From assembly GCF_027270315.1 (NCBI RefSeq), contig NZ_CP114413.1, forward strand, positions 5,270,001 to 5,334,000: a stretch of 64,000 nt of DNA, given 5' to 3'. The notes beneath the pieces were generated by a model. The model saw nothing but the letters and a program-made list of their open reading frames with translations. It had not been told where the DNA came from and did no database searches. The translations under genes and the position numbers were made by a program. The DNA comes from Streptomyces cinnabarinus (GTDB lineage Bacteria > Actinomycetota > Actinomycetes > Streptomycetales > Streptomycetaceae). This document shows, one piece after another, positions 23,503 through 31,415 of this stretch (position 1 is its first letter; each line of letters opens with the position of its first letter).

Positions 23503-24774
23503 TCAGGAAACCTCTCCCCGCCCTTGCCGAGGCAGCCCCAACTCCACAGCCGCCGCCGAGTTGCAGTACTCCCGCACCGCGCTCGTCCGCGCCACCACAC
23601 GCCCCCGGTGGACCACGATCCGGCTGTACGCCAGGGACAGCGCGCCGGAGAGCCGGTCGCCGCGCACGGCGAGCAGGTCGGCGGGGAAGCCCGCCTCGAC
23701 GCGGATCTCGGGCAGGCCGAGGACCGTCCGCGCGGCCGAACTCACCGTGTCGTAGGCGTCTTCGGGACCGAGGCCGTAGCGGGAGGCGAGAAGGTACGCC
23801 GCCTCCAGGGGGTCGCCGCGGCCCACGGGGTTGGACACGTCCCGCAGCGAGCCGCTCCCGGCCGCCACCCGCACCCCGGCCGCGCGCAACAGCCGTACCG
23901 GAGCCGTGCCCCGGCGTTCCACGCCGCCGCAGCCGCCCTGGGGCAGGCACACCACCGTCACGCCGGCGGCGGCGAGTTGGTCGGCCGTGCGGGACGCCGC
24001 GTCGGCCGGCAGGCGGTCGAGGCCGCCGCAGGGGCCGAGGGTCACTCCGGGGCGCAGTCCGCCCGCCATCGCCGCCAGCCGGGACAGCCGGGCCGGGTCG
24101 TCGGCGTCGGTGTGGAGGTCGACGGGGCAGCCGTGCTCGGAGGCCAGTTCCAGGACTGTCTCCGCATAGCCCGTCGGATCGGGGTCCAGGTCGGGACAGC
24201 CGCCCACCACCGAGGCACCCATCTTCAGCGCGTCCCGCAGTATCGCCAGCCCGTCCGCGCCGGCCACGCCGGTCAGCAGTCGCGGCATCGCCACCGCGGT
24301 CAGTTCGGTGAGCCCGCGCAGCGAACGCCGGGCGCGCAGGACGGCGGACAGGGCGCCGAGGCCCTGGACGTCGCCCACGCGTACGTGCGCCCGGAGCGCC
24401 GTTGCTCCGTGGCCGAGTTGGAGGAGCGCGGCCTCCGTCGCCCGGCGCTGGACGTCCTGGGGGTCGTAGGAGACCGGACCGCCCGCGTCGGCGGAGAGCG
24501 CGGTGTCGCCGTGGGCGTGCGGTTCGGCGGGGGCCGGGAGGAGGAGGTAGCCGGTGAGGTCCACGCGCGTGCCGCACGCGTGCGTGCCGCTCTCCGTCAG
24601 GCTCCCGGCCGTGCCCACCGCCTCGATGCGCCCGCCGCCCAGCCGGACGTCCACGGTGCGGCCGTCGGTGAGGCGTGCCCCGCACAGCAACAGCGCGGCC
24701 GGGTCGGACGGCCCCGGGGACGACGAGGACGAAGAGGACGACGAGTGGGGCGGCTGGGGCTGACTGTCAGGCAT
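23503..24774 (-). CDS. Amidohydrolase-family protein (cytosine deaminase-like)
   Basis: This 423-aa protein has a Ser-rich N-terminus (positions 11-19) and then an amidohydrolase barrel. The first metal motif is PAEPHAHGDTALS (HxH), a later His occurs in PVDLHTDADD, and GSGSLRDVSNP sits where the final metal Asp is expected. In cytosine deaminases the third-His region reads HxDE. Here HTDAD lacks the catalytic Glu, and GPCGG replaces the next His motif. It may therefore act on another substrate or be non-catalytic. RBS GGAG precedes the ATG. It lies 318 bases upstream of the NAD(P)-binding gene in the same direction. Confidence 0.78.
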   Translation of the reverse strand: MPDSQPQPPHSSSSSSSSSPGPSDPAALLLCGARLTDGRTVDVRLGGGRIEAVGTAGSLTESGTHACGTRVDLTGYLLLPAPAEPHAHGDTALSADAGGPVSYDPQDVQRRATEAALLQLGHGATALRAHVRVGDVQGLGALSAVLRARRSLRGLTELTAVAMPRLLTGVAGADGLAILRDALKMGASVVGGCPDLDPDPTGYAETVLELASEHGCPVDLHTDADDPARLSRLAAMAGGLRPGVTLGPCGGLDRLPADAASRTADQLAAAGVTVVCLPQGGCGGVERRGTAPVRLLRAAGVRVAAGSGSLRDVSNPVGRGDPLEAAYLLASRYGLGPEDAYDTVSSAARTVLGLPEIRVEAGFPADLLAVRGDRLSGALSLAYSRIVVHRGRVVARTSAVREYCNSAAAVELGLPRQGRGEVS

Positions 24775-24819
24775 CGCGCTCCAGGTGCTCGTGCTCGGGA
24801 CTGCGACGTGCTCGCGGTA

Positions 24820-24851
24820 CTACGCGCGGAACCGCTCCTACGCGCGGAACC
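24820..24851. repeat. 14-bp direct repeat (two copies)
   Basis: CTACGCGCGGAACC occurs at 24820-24833 and 24838-24851, upstream of the amidohydrolase gene. The rest of the gap 24775-25094 holds the tRNA-Thr promoter but no gene. Confidence 0.8.
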
Positions 24852-25053
24852 ACGCGGGGACGCAAGATCACGCAGAGTGAGTCGAGCCTAGGGTGGTGAT
24901 CCGCTCGCGGCCGGGAGGAGCGCAATAGTCGTACCGGTGTGGTCCGGCGTGCGAGGGCCGCGTGAAGAGGCCGTGGTGGTGACGGCTGAGGCGCCTGGGA
25001 AGCCCGCCGGATCGGGGTGCCGATCGGGGCGCCGAGGGTGCCGCGAAACGGAT

Positions 25054-25083
25054 TTGGGTGAACGGCGGCGGAGCGTGTAATGT
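25054..25083 (+). promoter_or_regulatory. tRNA-Thr/tRNA-Met promoter
   Basis: TTGGGT (25054-25059) and TAATGT (25078-25083) are separated by 18 bases. The expected start lies about five bases before the tRNA. Confidence 0.65.
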
Positions 25084-25094
25084 CTTCATCGCTC

Positions 25095-25167
25095 GCCCCA
25101 ATAGCTCAGTCGGCAGAGCGTCTCCATGGTAAGGAGAAGGTCAACGGTTCGATTCCGTTTTGGGGCT
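25095..25167 (+). tRNA. tRNA-Thr (GGT)
   Basis: The acceptor stem GCCCCAA pairs with TTGGGGC. The anticodon loop ATGGTAA, closed by TCTCC and GGAGA, carries GGT. The T-arm has GGTTCGATTCC. Length is 73 nt and CCA is not encoded. Confidence 0.96.
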
Positions 25168-25213
25168 CTGGTGTGAAAGGTTCTCGTCGCGAGGCGGGAA
25201 CTGATCGCATCAA

Positions 25214-25286
25214 AGCGGTGTAGCTCAGTCGGTAGAGCAAGCGGCTCATAATCGCTGTGTCACCGGTTCAAGTCCGGTCACCGCTA
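25214..25286 (+). tRNA. tRNA-Met (CAT, elongator type)
   Basis: The acceptor AGCGGTG pairs with CACCGCT, a standard A-T first pair unlike initiator tRNA. The anticodon loop CTCATAA carries CAT. T-arm GGTTCAAGTCC is present. It lies 46 bases after tRNA-Thr and is probably co-transcribed with it. Confidence 0.95.
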
Positions 25287-25291
25287 CTGAC

Positions 25292-25336
25292 AGTAGCCGA
25301 TTGTGGGGTCGGTCCTTCGATCGGCTACTCTTTCTT
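25292..25336 (+). terminator. tRNA terminator overlapping the rpmG promoter
   Basis: AGTAGCCGAT (25292-25301) pairs perfectly with ATCGGCTACT (25320-25329), followed by CTTTCTT. The right arm contains TACTCT (25326-25331), a good -10 hexamer for rpmG, with TTGTGG 19 bases upstream. The same bases seem to serve both uses. Confidence 0.7.
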
Positions 25337-25376
25337 GCGTTAATTCAGTCCTATCCGTTCGTCAAGGAGCACTCAC

Positions 25377-25541
25377 GTGGCTGCCACCGACGTCCGCCCG
25401 AAGATCACGCTGGCCTGCGTGGAGTGCAAGGAGCGGAACTACATCACCAAGAAGAACCGGCGTAACAACCCGGACCGACTGGAGATGAAGAAGCACTGCC
25501 CGCGTTGCAACGCGCACACCGCGCACCGCGAGACGCGATAA
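25377..25541 (+). CDS. rpmG: 50S ribosomal protein L33
   Basis: This 54-aa protein begins with GTG as MAATDVRPKITLACVECKER and ends HTAHRETR. Two Cys pairs (CVEC and CPRC) make it the zinc-binding form of L33. AAGGAG precedes the start by about eight bases. The position after tRNA-Thr and tRNA-Met and before hadAB is the conserved actinobacterial arrangement. Confidence 0.96.
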   Translation: MAATDVRPKITLACVECKERNYITKKNRRNNPDRLEMKKHCPRCNAHTAHRETR

Positions 25542-25557
25542 ATCAGGCTCGTACGAC

Positions 25558-25594
25558 GAGGCCGTCCCCGTAACAGGGGGCGGCCTTGCGTCGT
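25558..25594 (+). terminator. rpmG terminator
   Basis: AGGCCGTCCCC pairs with GGGGGCGGCCT allowing G-U, shortly after the L33 stop. A TTGCGTCGTTT tail follows. Confidence 0.7.
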
Positions 25595-25689
25595 TTCGTC
25601 GGCCGGAACCGAGCGGTAACCCCTCGTCCGGCCCGACGGGATCAGAGCAGACCGGGAAGTCACAGCAGACAACAGGAGGTGCCGAGCCC

Positions 25690-26142
25690 ATGGCGCTCGA
25701 CCAGTCCTTCGTCGGGCGGACCTATCCGCCCACCGCCCCCTACGAGGTCGGTCGCGAGAAGATCCGTGAGTTCGCGGAAGCGGTGGGGGACGCCAACCCG
25801 GCGTACACGGACCCGGAGGCCGCCAAGGCGCTCGGTCACCCCGATGTGATCGCCCCGCCGACCTTCGTCTTCGCGATCACCTTCAAGGCGGCCGGCGAGG
25901 TCGTCGCCGACCCCCAGCTCGGCCTGGACTACAGCCGGGTGGTGCACGGCGACCAGAAGTTCGCCTACGCCCGTCCGGTGCGTGCCGGGGACCGGCTGAC
26001 GGTCACCTCGACCATCGAGGCGATCAAGTCCCTCGCGGGCAACGACATCCTGGACATCCGCGGCGAGGTCCACGACGAGGCGGGGGAGCACGTCGTGACC
26101 GCATGGACGAAGCTGGTCGCCCGCGCGGCCGAGGAGGCGTGA
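25690..26142 (+). CDS. Hotdog-fold acyl dehydratase subunit, HadA-like
   Basis: This 150-aa protein of the FAS1-like dehydratase (MaoC-N) family begins MALDQSFVGRTYPPTAPYEV and contains VGDANPAYTDPEAAKALGHP. The dehydratase motif has Tyr where the catalytic His would be, as in the non-catalytic HadA half of mycobacterial HadAB. It would bind acyl chains while the next gene product supplies catalysis. AGGAGG lies upstream of the ATG. The stop is nine bases before the hadB start chosen here. Streptomycetes make no mycolic acids, so the substrate differs or the role is in general fatty acid elongation. Confidence 0.88.
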   Translation: MALDQSFVGRTYPPTAPYEVGREKIREFAEAVGDANPAYTDPEAAKALGHPDVIAPPTFVFAITFKAAGEVVADPQLGLDYSRVVHGDQKFAYARPVRAGDRLTVTSTIEAIKSLAGNDILDIRGEVHDEAGEHVVTAWTKLVARAAEEA

Positions 26143-26150
26143 GCAACACC

Positions 26151-26579
26151 ATGACGGCGAAGATTTCGTACGGCGACGTCGAGGTCGGCACCGAGCTGCC
26201 CGCGCAGACGTTCCCTGTGACCCGTGCCACGCTCGTCCAGTACGCGGGCGCCTCGGGCGACTTCAACCCGATCCACTGGAACGAGAAGTTCGCCAAGGAG
26301 GTCGGGCTGCCGGACGTCATCGCGCACGGCATGTTCACCATGGCCGAGGCGATCCGGGTGGTGACCGACTGGGCCGGTGACCCGGGCGCGGTCGTCGAGT
26401 ACGGCGTCCGCTTCACCAAGCCCGTCGTCGTCCCGAACGACGACCAGGGCGCCACGATCGAGGTCAGCGGCAAGGTCGCGGCCATGCTCGACGACAACAC
26501 GGTCCGCGTGGACCTGACGGCGACCAGCGCGGGCCAGAAGGTGCTGGGCATGTCACGGGCGGTCGTCCGCCTGGCGTGA
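26151..26579 (+). CDS. Hotdog-fold acyl dehydratase subunit, HadB-like
   Basis: This 142-aa MaoC-like dehydratase is the likely catalytic partner of the preceding gene. The hydratase-2 motif ASGDFNPIHWNEKFAK has the catalytic Asp and His, followed by GLPDVIAHGMFTMAEAI. ATG 26151 lies 14 bases from an AGGAGG. A GTG at 26139 overlapping the hadA stop is the alternative and would add four residues. The HadAB heterodimer dehydrates 3-hydroxyacyl-ACP in related bacteria. Confidence 0.9.
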   Translation: MTAKISYGDVEVGTELPAQTFPVTRATLVQYAGASGDFNPIHWNEKFAKEVGLPDVIAHGMFTMAEAIRVVTDWAGDPGAVVEYGVRFTKPVVVPNDDQGATIEVSGKVAAMLDDNTVRVDLTATSAGQKVLGMSRAVVRLA

Positions 26580-26600
26580 CGGCACGCGCGTGGCTGTGAT

Positions 26601-26634
26601 GTAAGGGGCGTCCTCCCTTGAGGGGCGCCCCTAC
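26601..26634 (+). terminator. Hairpin after hadB
   Basis: GTAAGGGGCG pairs with CGCCCCTAC across a 15-base loop, about 20 bases after the hadB stop. There is no T-run. Confidence 0.5.
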
Positions 26635-26689
26635 ATGCTGGGTCCCCAGCCGGGCTCCAACTGCTGATGCCGACAAGCAAAATGAGCCC

Positions 26690-27085
26690 GTGGACACAGA
26701 CGAACGCGCCGCCGCCCTGGTAACGGCAGCCTGGCAGGCCATACGGGACGACCATCGCGTACGGGCCGACCTGTGGGAGGCGGCTTACACAGAACCCCGC
26801 CTCCGGCAGCTCTTCCCCTGGTCCGGAATGGGCGAGCTCCACTTCAGCCGCTGCACCGGCTCGCGCTGGACCTGGGACATCCCCTTCGTCATGCCCGCCA
26901 CCGCGAGCGCCTACCTGGTCGCCGGCCCGCTCCGGACCCAGGTGGTAGGCCCGGTGGCCACCGCCCTGGAGGCGGCCGCCATGGTCGTCCAGCGGCTCCC
27001 CGCGGGCTGCGGCCCCGCCTTCCTCGGTACGCCGGAAGAACTGGCAGCCCACGAAGCCCGGCACCGGCGGCACCTCGGCCCTTGA
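26690..27085 (+). CDS. DUF6193-like hypothetical protein
   Basis: This protein of about 131 aa contains EPRLRQLFPWSGMGELHFSR, then CTGSRWTWDIPFVMP and LPAGCGPAFLGTPEELAAHE. The LFP, LHFSRCT and GCGPA elements match a Streptomyces family (DUF6193 in my memory) linked to natural-product loci but of unknown function. The GTG at 26690 was chosen with no clear ribosome-binding site, and an upstream in-frame start at 26618 is possible. It ends three bases before the TetR operator. Confidence 0.55.
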   Translation: MDTDERAAALVTAAWQAIRDDHRVRADLWEAAYTEPRLRQLFPWSGMGELHFSRCTGSRWTWDIPFVMPATASAYLVAGPLRTQVVGPVATALEAAAMVVQRLPAGCGPAFLGTPEELAAHEARHRRHLGP

Positions 27086-27111
27086 CGAAGTTAGTGATTG
27101 AGTACTAACTT
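27082..27111 (+). promoter_or_regulatory. tetR promoter with embedded operator
   Basis: The perfect palindrome AAGTTAGT and ACTAACTT, eight bases apart, spans 27088-27111. It lies exactly between TTGACG (27082-27087) and the end of TAACTT (27106-27111), which form -35 and -10 boxes with an 18-base spacer. Transcription would start at or near the ATG at 27118, giving a leaderless message. Bound regulator would block the promoter. Confidence 0.8.
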
Positions 27112-27117
27112 TCAAAC

Positions 27118-27687
27118 ATGGTCAGGATGAGCGCAGAGGAGCGGCGCGAGAGCGTCATCCGCGCGGCGATGAGCGAGTTCGCCCGCGGTGGCTACCACGG
27201 CACGTCGACCGAGGCGATCGCCAAGCGGGTCGGTGTCTCGCAGCCGTATCTCTTCCGGCTCTTCCCGGGCAAGAAGGCGATCTTCCTGGCGGCGGCGGCG
27301 CGCTGCGTCGAGGAGACCATCCGCACCTTCGCGGAGGCCTCCGAGGGACTGGAGGGCGAAGAGGCCCTGCATGCCATGGCGAACGCCTACACCAAGGTCA
27401 TCGCCGAGCACCCGGAGCGGCTGCTCATGCAGATGCAGACCTACGTCGCCGTAGGGGCCGCCGAGGAGGAGGGCGACCACGAGTTCGGCGCGGCGGTGCG
27501 CGACGGCTGGATGCGACTGTGGGACACCGTGCACCTGCCGCTCGGTGCCGACGTCAACGAGACGACGACGTTCCTGGCGTACGGCATGCTCGTCAACTGC
27601 CTGGTCGCCATGGGATTCCCGCCCGAGCACCGGGTGTGGGAGGGGCTCTACCCGTCCGCCCGCACCAAGGGGCGGCTCGAACACTGA
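27118..27687 (+). CDS. TetR-family repressor
   Basis: This 189-aa regulator has an N-terminal helix-turn-helix (about 8-55) reading FARGGYHGTSTEAIAKRVGV, then SQPYLFRLFPGKKAIFLAA, typical of TetR proteins. The C-terminal half is the ligand-binding dimerisation domain. The same palindrome stands at its own promoter and at that of the MFS gene downstream, so it probably controls itself and the exporter. The start at 27118 agrees with a leaderless transcript, and an internal ATG three codons later is the alternative. Confidence 0.9.
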   Translation: MVRMSAEERRESVIRAAMSEFARGGYHGTSTEAIAKRVGVSQPYLFRLFPGKKAIFLAAAARCVEETIRTFAEASEGLEGEEALHAMANAYTKVIAEHPERLLMQMQTYVAVGAAEEEGDHEFGAAVRDGWMRLWDTVHLPLGADVNETTTFLAYGMLVNCLVAMGFPPEHRVWEGLYPSARTKGRLEH

Positions 27688-27728
27688 GGCACAAGGAAGG
27701 CGTTTTTGGCGCCTTTTCATGATCGTCG

Positions 27729-27752
27729 AAGTTAGTCATCAATTACTAACCG
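27729..27752 (+). promoter_or_regulatory. Second TetR operator, before the MFS gene
   Basis: AAGTTAGT (27729-27736) and ACTAACCG (27745-27752) have the same eight-base gap as the operator before the regulator gene. Six of eight bases in the right arm match. It lies 28 bases upstream of the MFS start. Confidence 0.75.
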
Positions 27753-27779
27753 AACCGCTGAGCACCCTCTGGGGGAGAG

Positions 27780-29216
27780 ATGTCACAGCAGACCGCACCT
27801 CGTGGAGGACCCCTCTGGGCCCTCGTCATCACCAGCGTCGCCGGATTCATGGCGGCCCTGGACAACCTCGTCGTCACCACCGCGCTGCCCTCCATCCGGG
27901 AGGACCTGGGCGGGGGACTGCACGACCTGGAATGGACGGTGAGCGCCTACACCCTCACCTTCGCCGTCCTGCTGATGTTCGGCGCGGCCCTCGGCGACCG
28001 CTTCGGGCGCCGCCGGCTCTTCCTCGTCGGGATCACGATCTTCACCGGCGCCTCCGCCGCCGCGGCCATGGCACCCGGCATCGACTCCCTGATCGCCGCC
28101 CGCGCGGTGCAGGGCGTCGGCGCGGCGATCATGATGCCGCTGACGCTGACTCTGCTGACGGCCGCGGTGCCCGCCGCCAAGCGCGGGATGGCGTTCGGGA
28201 TCTGGGGCGCGGTCAACGGGCTCGCGGTCGCCTCCGGGCCGCTCATCGGCGGCAGCCTCACCGAGCACATCTCCTGGCAGTGGATCTTCTGGCTGAACGT
28301 TCCGCTGGGCCTGATCCTGCTCCCGCTCGCCCGCCTTCGCCTCGCCGAGTCCCACGGCACCGGCGCCCCGCTCGACCTCCCCGGCACCCTCCTGGCCAGC
28401 GGCGGCCTCTTCGGCATCGTCTACGGCCTGGTCCGCGGCCCCGCCGACGGCTGGGCCGCGCCCCTGGTCCTCACCGGTCTCTTTGCCGGCGGCGCCCTGC
28501 TCGTCGGCTTCGTCCTCTACAGCACCCGCGCCAAGAACCCGATGCTGCCGATGCGGCTGTTCCGCTCCCGTGCCTTCTCCGGGATCAACGCCGCGAGCAT
28601 GCTGATGTTCCTCGGCATGTTCGGCTCGATCTTCCTGCTCAGCCAGTACATGCAGGGCGTGCTCGGCTACTCGCCCACCGAGGCGGGACTGCGGATGCTG
28701 CCCTGGACCGGTATGCCGATGCTGGTCGCGCCGATCGCCGGCATCCTCTCCGACCGGATCGGCGGCCGCCCGGTCGTCGCCACCGGCCTCTTCCTCCAGG
28801 CCGCCGGCCTCGGCTATCTGGCCTACGTCATCACCGCGGACGCCTCCTACGGCATCCAGCTGCCCGGACTGGTCATCAGCGGCGTCGGCATGGCCCTGTT
28901 CTTCGCACCGGCCTCCGCTCTGGTGATGTCCAGCGTCCGGGCCTCGGAACAGGGCGTCGCCTCCGGTGCCAACAACGCGCTGCGCGAGGTGGGCGGCGCG
29001 CTCGGCATCGCCATCATGTCGTCGATCTTCGCGGCCCAGGGCGGCTACGAGACCGGACAGACCTTCGTCGACGGGCTGAAGCCCGCCCTGGTGACCGGCG
29101 CCTCGCTGGTCGCCGTCGCCGGAGTCGCCGCCCTGTGCATCCCGGGCCGCAGGCGCGCCGAGCGCGTCGAGAGCCAGGACGCGCCCGCCCCCGTACTCGA
29201 GACCGCCGGCCGCTGA
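27780..29216 (+). CDS. MFS multidrug exporter, DHA2 (14-helix) type
   Basis: This 478-aa transporter has about 14 transmembrane helices. The first helix motif is SVAGFMAALDNLVVTTALPS with the conserved Asp and antiporter pattern. The loop motif GAALGDRFGRRRLFLVG is the MFS A motif, and helix 5 has GSLTEHISWQWIFWLNVPLG, the WRWIF-like motif of EmrB/QacA exporters. RBS GGGGGAGAG precedes the ATG. It lies after the TetR gene with its own operator, so it is probably an inducible efflux pump. Confidence 0.92.
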   Translation: MSQQTAPRGGPLWALVITSVAGFMAALDNLVVTTALPSIREDLGGGLHDLEWTVSAYTLTFAVLLMFGAALGDRFGRRRLFLVGITIFTGASAAAAMAPGIDSLIAARAVQGVGAAIMMPLTLTLLTAAVPAAKRGMAFGIWGAVNGLAVASGPLIGGSLTEHISWQWIFWLNVPLGLILLPLARLRLAESHGTGAPLDLPGTLLASGGLFGIVYGLVRGPADGWAAPLVLTGLFAGGALLVGFVLYSTRAKNPMLPMRLFRSRAFSGINAASMLMFLGMFGSIFLLSQYMQGVLGYSPTEAGLRMLPWTGMPMLVAPIAGILSDRIGGRPVVATGLFLQAAGLGYLAYVITADASYGIQLPGLVISGVGMALFFAPASALVMSSVRASEQGVASGANNALREVGGALGIAIMSSIFAAQGGYETGQTFVDGLKPALVTGASLVAVAGVAALCIPGRRRAERVESQDAPAPVLETAGR

Positions 29217-29226
29217 GGAGGACACC

Positions 29227-29607
29227 ATGCCCACGCTTCCCTGGACCGTCCCGAACACCCCGCCCACCGGCGCCGAGGTGCATGTCTTCGCCTCCCGCTT
29301 CGAGACCCGCAGCCGCTGGGGCGCGCTGAAGTTCTTCCTCCGCACACCCGGCGTGTGGCGGCAGGTCAGCCGGGCGCCCGGCGCGTACGGCGCCGCCCTG
29401 AAGGCGCAGCCGCTCAAGCGGACCTTCTGGACCCTGTCCGCCTGGGAGTCGCCGCAGGCCCTCAAGACCTTCGCCCGCTCCGGCACCCACGCCCCGACCT
29501 CCCGGGGCCTGGCCCCCCTCATGCGGGACGCGAAGTTCGCCACCTGGACGGCGAAGAGCGACGAGCTCCCGCTCGACTGGGCCGAGGCCGCCCGCCGGCT
29601 GAGCTGA
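29227..29607 (+). CDS. DUF3291-like protein
   Basis: This 126-aa protein begins MPTLPWTVPN and contains EVHVFASRFETRSRWGALKF and LKRTFWTLSAWESPQALKTF. These elements fit the dimeric alpha-beta barrel (ABM-like) fold used by DUF3291 and related monooxygenase-like proteins, where Trp-Ser-x-Trp-Glu recurs. No catalytic assignment is possible. It starts 10 bases after the exporter with RBS GAGGAGG, so it is co-transcribed with it and may share its substrate. Confidence 0.65.
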   Translation: MPTLPWTVPNTPPTGAEVHVFASRFETRSRWGALKFFLRTPGVWRQVSRAPGAYGAALKAQPLKRTFWTLSAWESPQALKTFARSGTHAPTSRGLAPLMRDAKFATWTAKSDELPLDWAEAARRLS

Positions 29608-29639
29608 GCCCTGGATGCCGTACCGAAGACGGCCCCGCC

Positions 29640-29667
29640 CTGACCGGTGGGGCCGTTCTCGTACCCT
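29640..29667 (+). promoter_or_regulatory. murB promoter (leaderless)
   Basis: CTGACC (29640-29645) and TACCCT (29662-29667) have a 16-base spacer. The -10 ends seven bases before the murB GTG, so the transcript probably begins at or next to the start codon. No Shine-Dalgarno is present. Confidence 0.55.
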
Positions 29668-29674
29668 TGAGCGC

Positions 29675-30730
29675 GTGCAGGAACTCCACGATGCCCCGCT
29701 CGCCCCGCTGACCACCTTCCGACTGGGCGGACCGGCCACCCGGCTGGTCACCGCCACCACCGACGCCGAGGTGATCGCCGCCGTCCGCGAGGCCGATGCC
29801 GCGGGCACGCCGCTGCTGCTCATCGGCGGCGGCTCGAACCTGGTCATCGGCGACAAGGGGTTCGAGGGCACCGCGCTCGTCATCGCCACCGAGGGACTCG
29901 AGATCCACGGCACGCGCGTGGAGCTCGCCGCGGGCGAGGTGTGGACCGACGCCGTCGCCCGCACCGTCGAGGCGGGACTCGCCGGGGTCGAGTGCCTGGC
30001 CGGCATCCCCGGCTCGGCGGGCGCGACCCCGATCCAGAACGTCGGCGCGTACGGCCAGGAGGTCTCCTCCACCATCACCGAGGTGATCGCCTACGACCGC
30101 CGCGGCGGCGAGACCGTCACGCTGACGAACGAGGAGTGCGCCTTCTCCTACCGCCACAGCCGCTTCAAGGCGGACCCCGAGCGGTATGTCGTGCTGCGCG
30201 TCCGGTTCGAGCTGGAGGACGCCGCCGGGCTGTCCGGGCCGATCAAGTACGCCGAGACCGCCCGCGCCCTCGGTGTCGAGCCCGGTGAGCGGGTGCCGCT
30301 CGCCTCCGCGCGGGAGACCGTCCTGAAGCTGCGCGCCGGGAAGGGCATGGTCCTGGATCCCGAGGACCACGACACCTGGTCCGCCGGATCCTTCTTCACC
30401 AACCCGATCCTCACCGACGAGCAGTTCGCGGCCTTCCACGCGCGCGTGAAGGAGCGGCTCGGCGACGGCGTGCAGCCCCCGGCCTACCCGGCGGGGGAGG
30501 GACACACCAAGACCTCCGCCGCCTGGCTGATCGACAAGGCGGGCTTCACCAAGGGCTACGGCAGCGGGCCCGCGCGGATCTCCACCAAGCACACCCTCGC
30601 CCTCACCAACCGGGGCGCGGCGACCACCGAGGACCTGCTGGCGCTGGCCCGCGAGGTCGTCGCCGGAGTCCGCGAGGCCTTCGGGATCACGCTGGTCAAC
30701 GAGCCGGTGACGGTGGGCGTCAGCCTCTAG
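29675..30730 (+). CDS. murB: UDP-N-acetylenolpyruvoylglucosamine reductase
   Basis: This 351-aa cytoplasmic flavoenzyme reduces UDP-GlcNAc-enolpyruvate to UDP-MurNAc for peptidoglycan. The FAD-binding part has LTTFRLGGPATRLV, LLLIGGGSNLVIGD and GIPGSAGATPIQNVGAYGQE. The active-site region has YRHSRFK and the C-terminal domain FFTNPIL. AAWLIDKAGFTKGYGSGPAR carries the conserved substrate contacts. The GTG at 29675 fits the family start, and 20 extra upstream residues are rejected. Confidence 0.96.
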   Translation: MQELHDAPLAPLTTFRLGGPATRLVTATTDAEVIAAVREADAAGTPLLLIGGGSNLVIGDKGFEGTALVIATEGLEIHGTRVELAAGEVWTDAVARTVEAGLAGVECLAGIPGSAGATPIQNVGAYGQEVSSTITEVIAYDRRGGETVTLTNEECAFSYRHSRFKADPERYVVLRVRFELEDAAGLSGPIKYAETARALGVEPGERVPLASARETVLKLRAGKGMVLDPEDHDTWSAGSFFTNPILTDEQFAAFHARVKERLGDGVQPPAYPAGEGHTKTSAAWLIDKAGFTKGYGSGPARISTKHTLALTNRGAATTEDLLALAREVVAGVREAFGITLVNEPVTVGVSL

Positions 30731-30753
30731 GCCCAGTCGGCCCAGGGCAGGGG

Positions 30754-31386
30754 TCAGTAGGCCACCCCCACCCCCTGCTTCACCGTCCCCGCGTCCTCGG
30801 TCATCGCCAGCATCGCGTGCGCCACGTCCGCGCGGCCGATGAAGCGGCTCCTGGCCGGGGTGCCGCCGACCACTGTGCGGTACATCCCGGTGAGCGGCTT
30901 GTCCTGGAGCCGGGGCGGGCGTACCGAGGTCCAGTCCACGGCGCTGCGGGCGAGCTCGGCCTCCATCTCCCTGAGGTCGTCGTAGACGCCCTTGAGGACC
31001 GCGGAGACCGCGGCGCGCATCGCGCGGTCGAGGGGCCCGTCCTGTGCCGCGGCCGGTCCGAGCGGGGCCGCGCTCACCACCAGCAGCCGCCGGGTGCCCT
31101 CGGCCTCCATGGCCCGCAGCACCGCGCGGGTGAGCCGGGCGGTGACCCCGGCGTCCTTGCGGCTGCGGGCGCCGAGGCCGGACAGCACCGCGCCGCGGCC
31201 GGCCACCGCGGGACGTACGGCCTCCGGGTCGGTCAGATCCGCGCGGAACACCTCCAGGCCCGCGCCCGTCACCGGGAGCCGCGCGGGATCCCGTACGACC
31301 GCCGTCACCTGGTGCCCGGCGGTCAGCGCCTGCCGGACGATCTCCTGGCCGATGCCGCCGGTGGCACCGAAGACCGTGAGCTTCAT
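30754..31386 (-). CDS. NAD(P)H-binding SDR-like protein
   Basis: This 210-aa atypical SDR begins MKLTVFGATGGIGQEIVRQA (GxxGxxG), with VTAVVRDPARLP and RRLLVVSAAPLGP, then VDWTSVRPPRLQDKPLTG. This is the NAD(P)-binding pattern of YwnB/flavin-reductase-like proteins. It is divergent from a TetR gene, with two operators in the 112-base gap, so it is probably that regulator's target. Confidence 0.88.
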   Translation of the reverse strand: MKLTVFGATGGIGQEIVRQALTAGHQVTAVVRDPARLPVTGAGLEVFRADLTDPEAVRPAVAGRGAVLSGLGARSRKDAGVTARLTRAVLRAMEAEGTRRLLVVSAAPLGPAAAQDGPLDRAMRAAVSAVLKGVYDDLREMEAELARSAVDWTSVRPPRLQDKPLTGMYRTVVGGTPARSRFIGRADVAHAMLAMTEDAGTVKQGVGVAY

Positions 31387-31415
31387 GGCCTCTCCCCACT
31401 ACGCCGTGAATTGGT

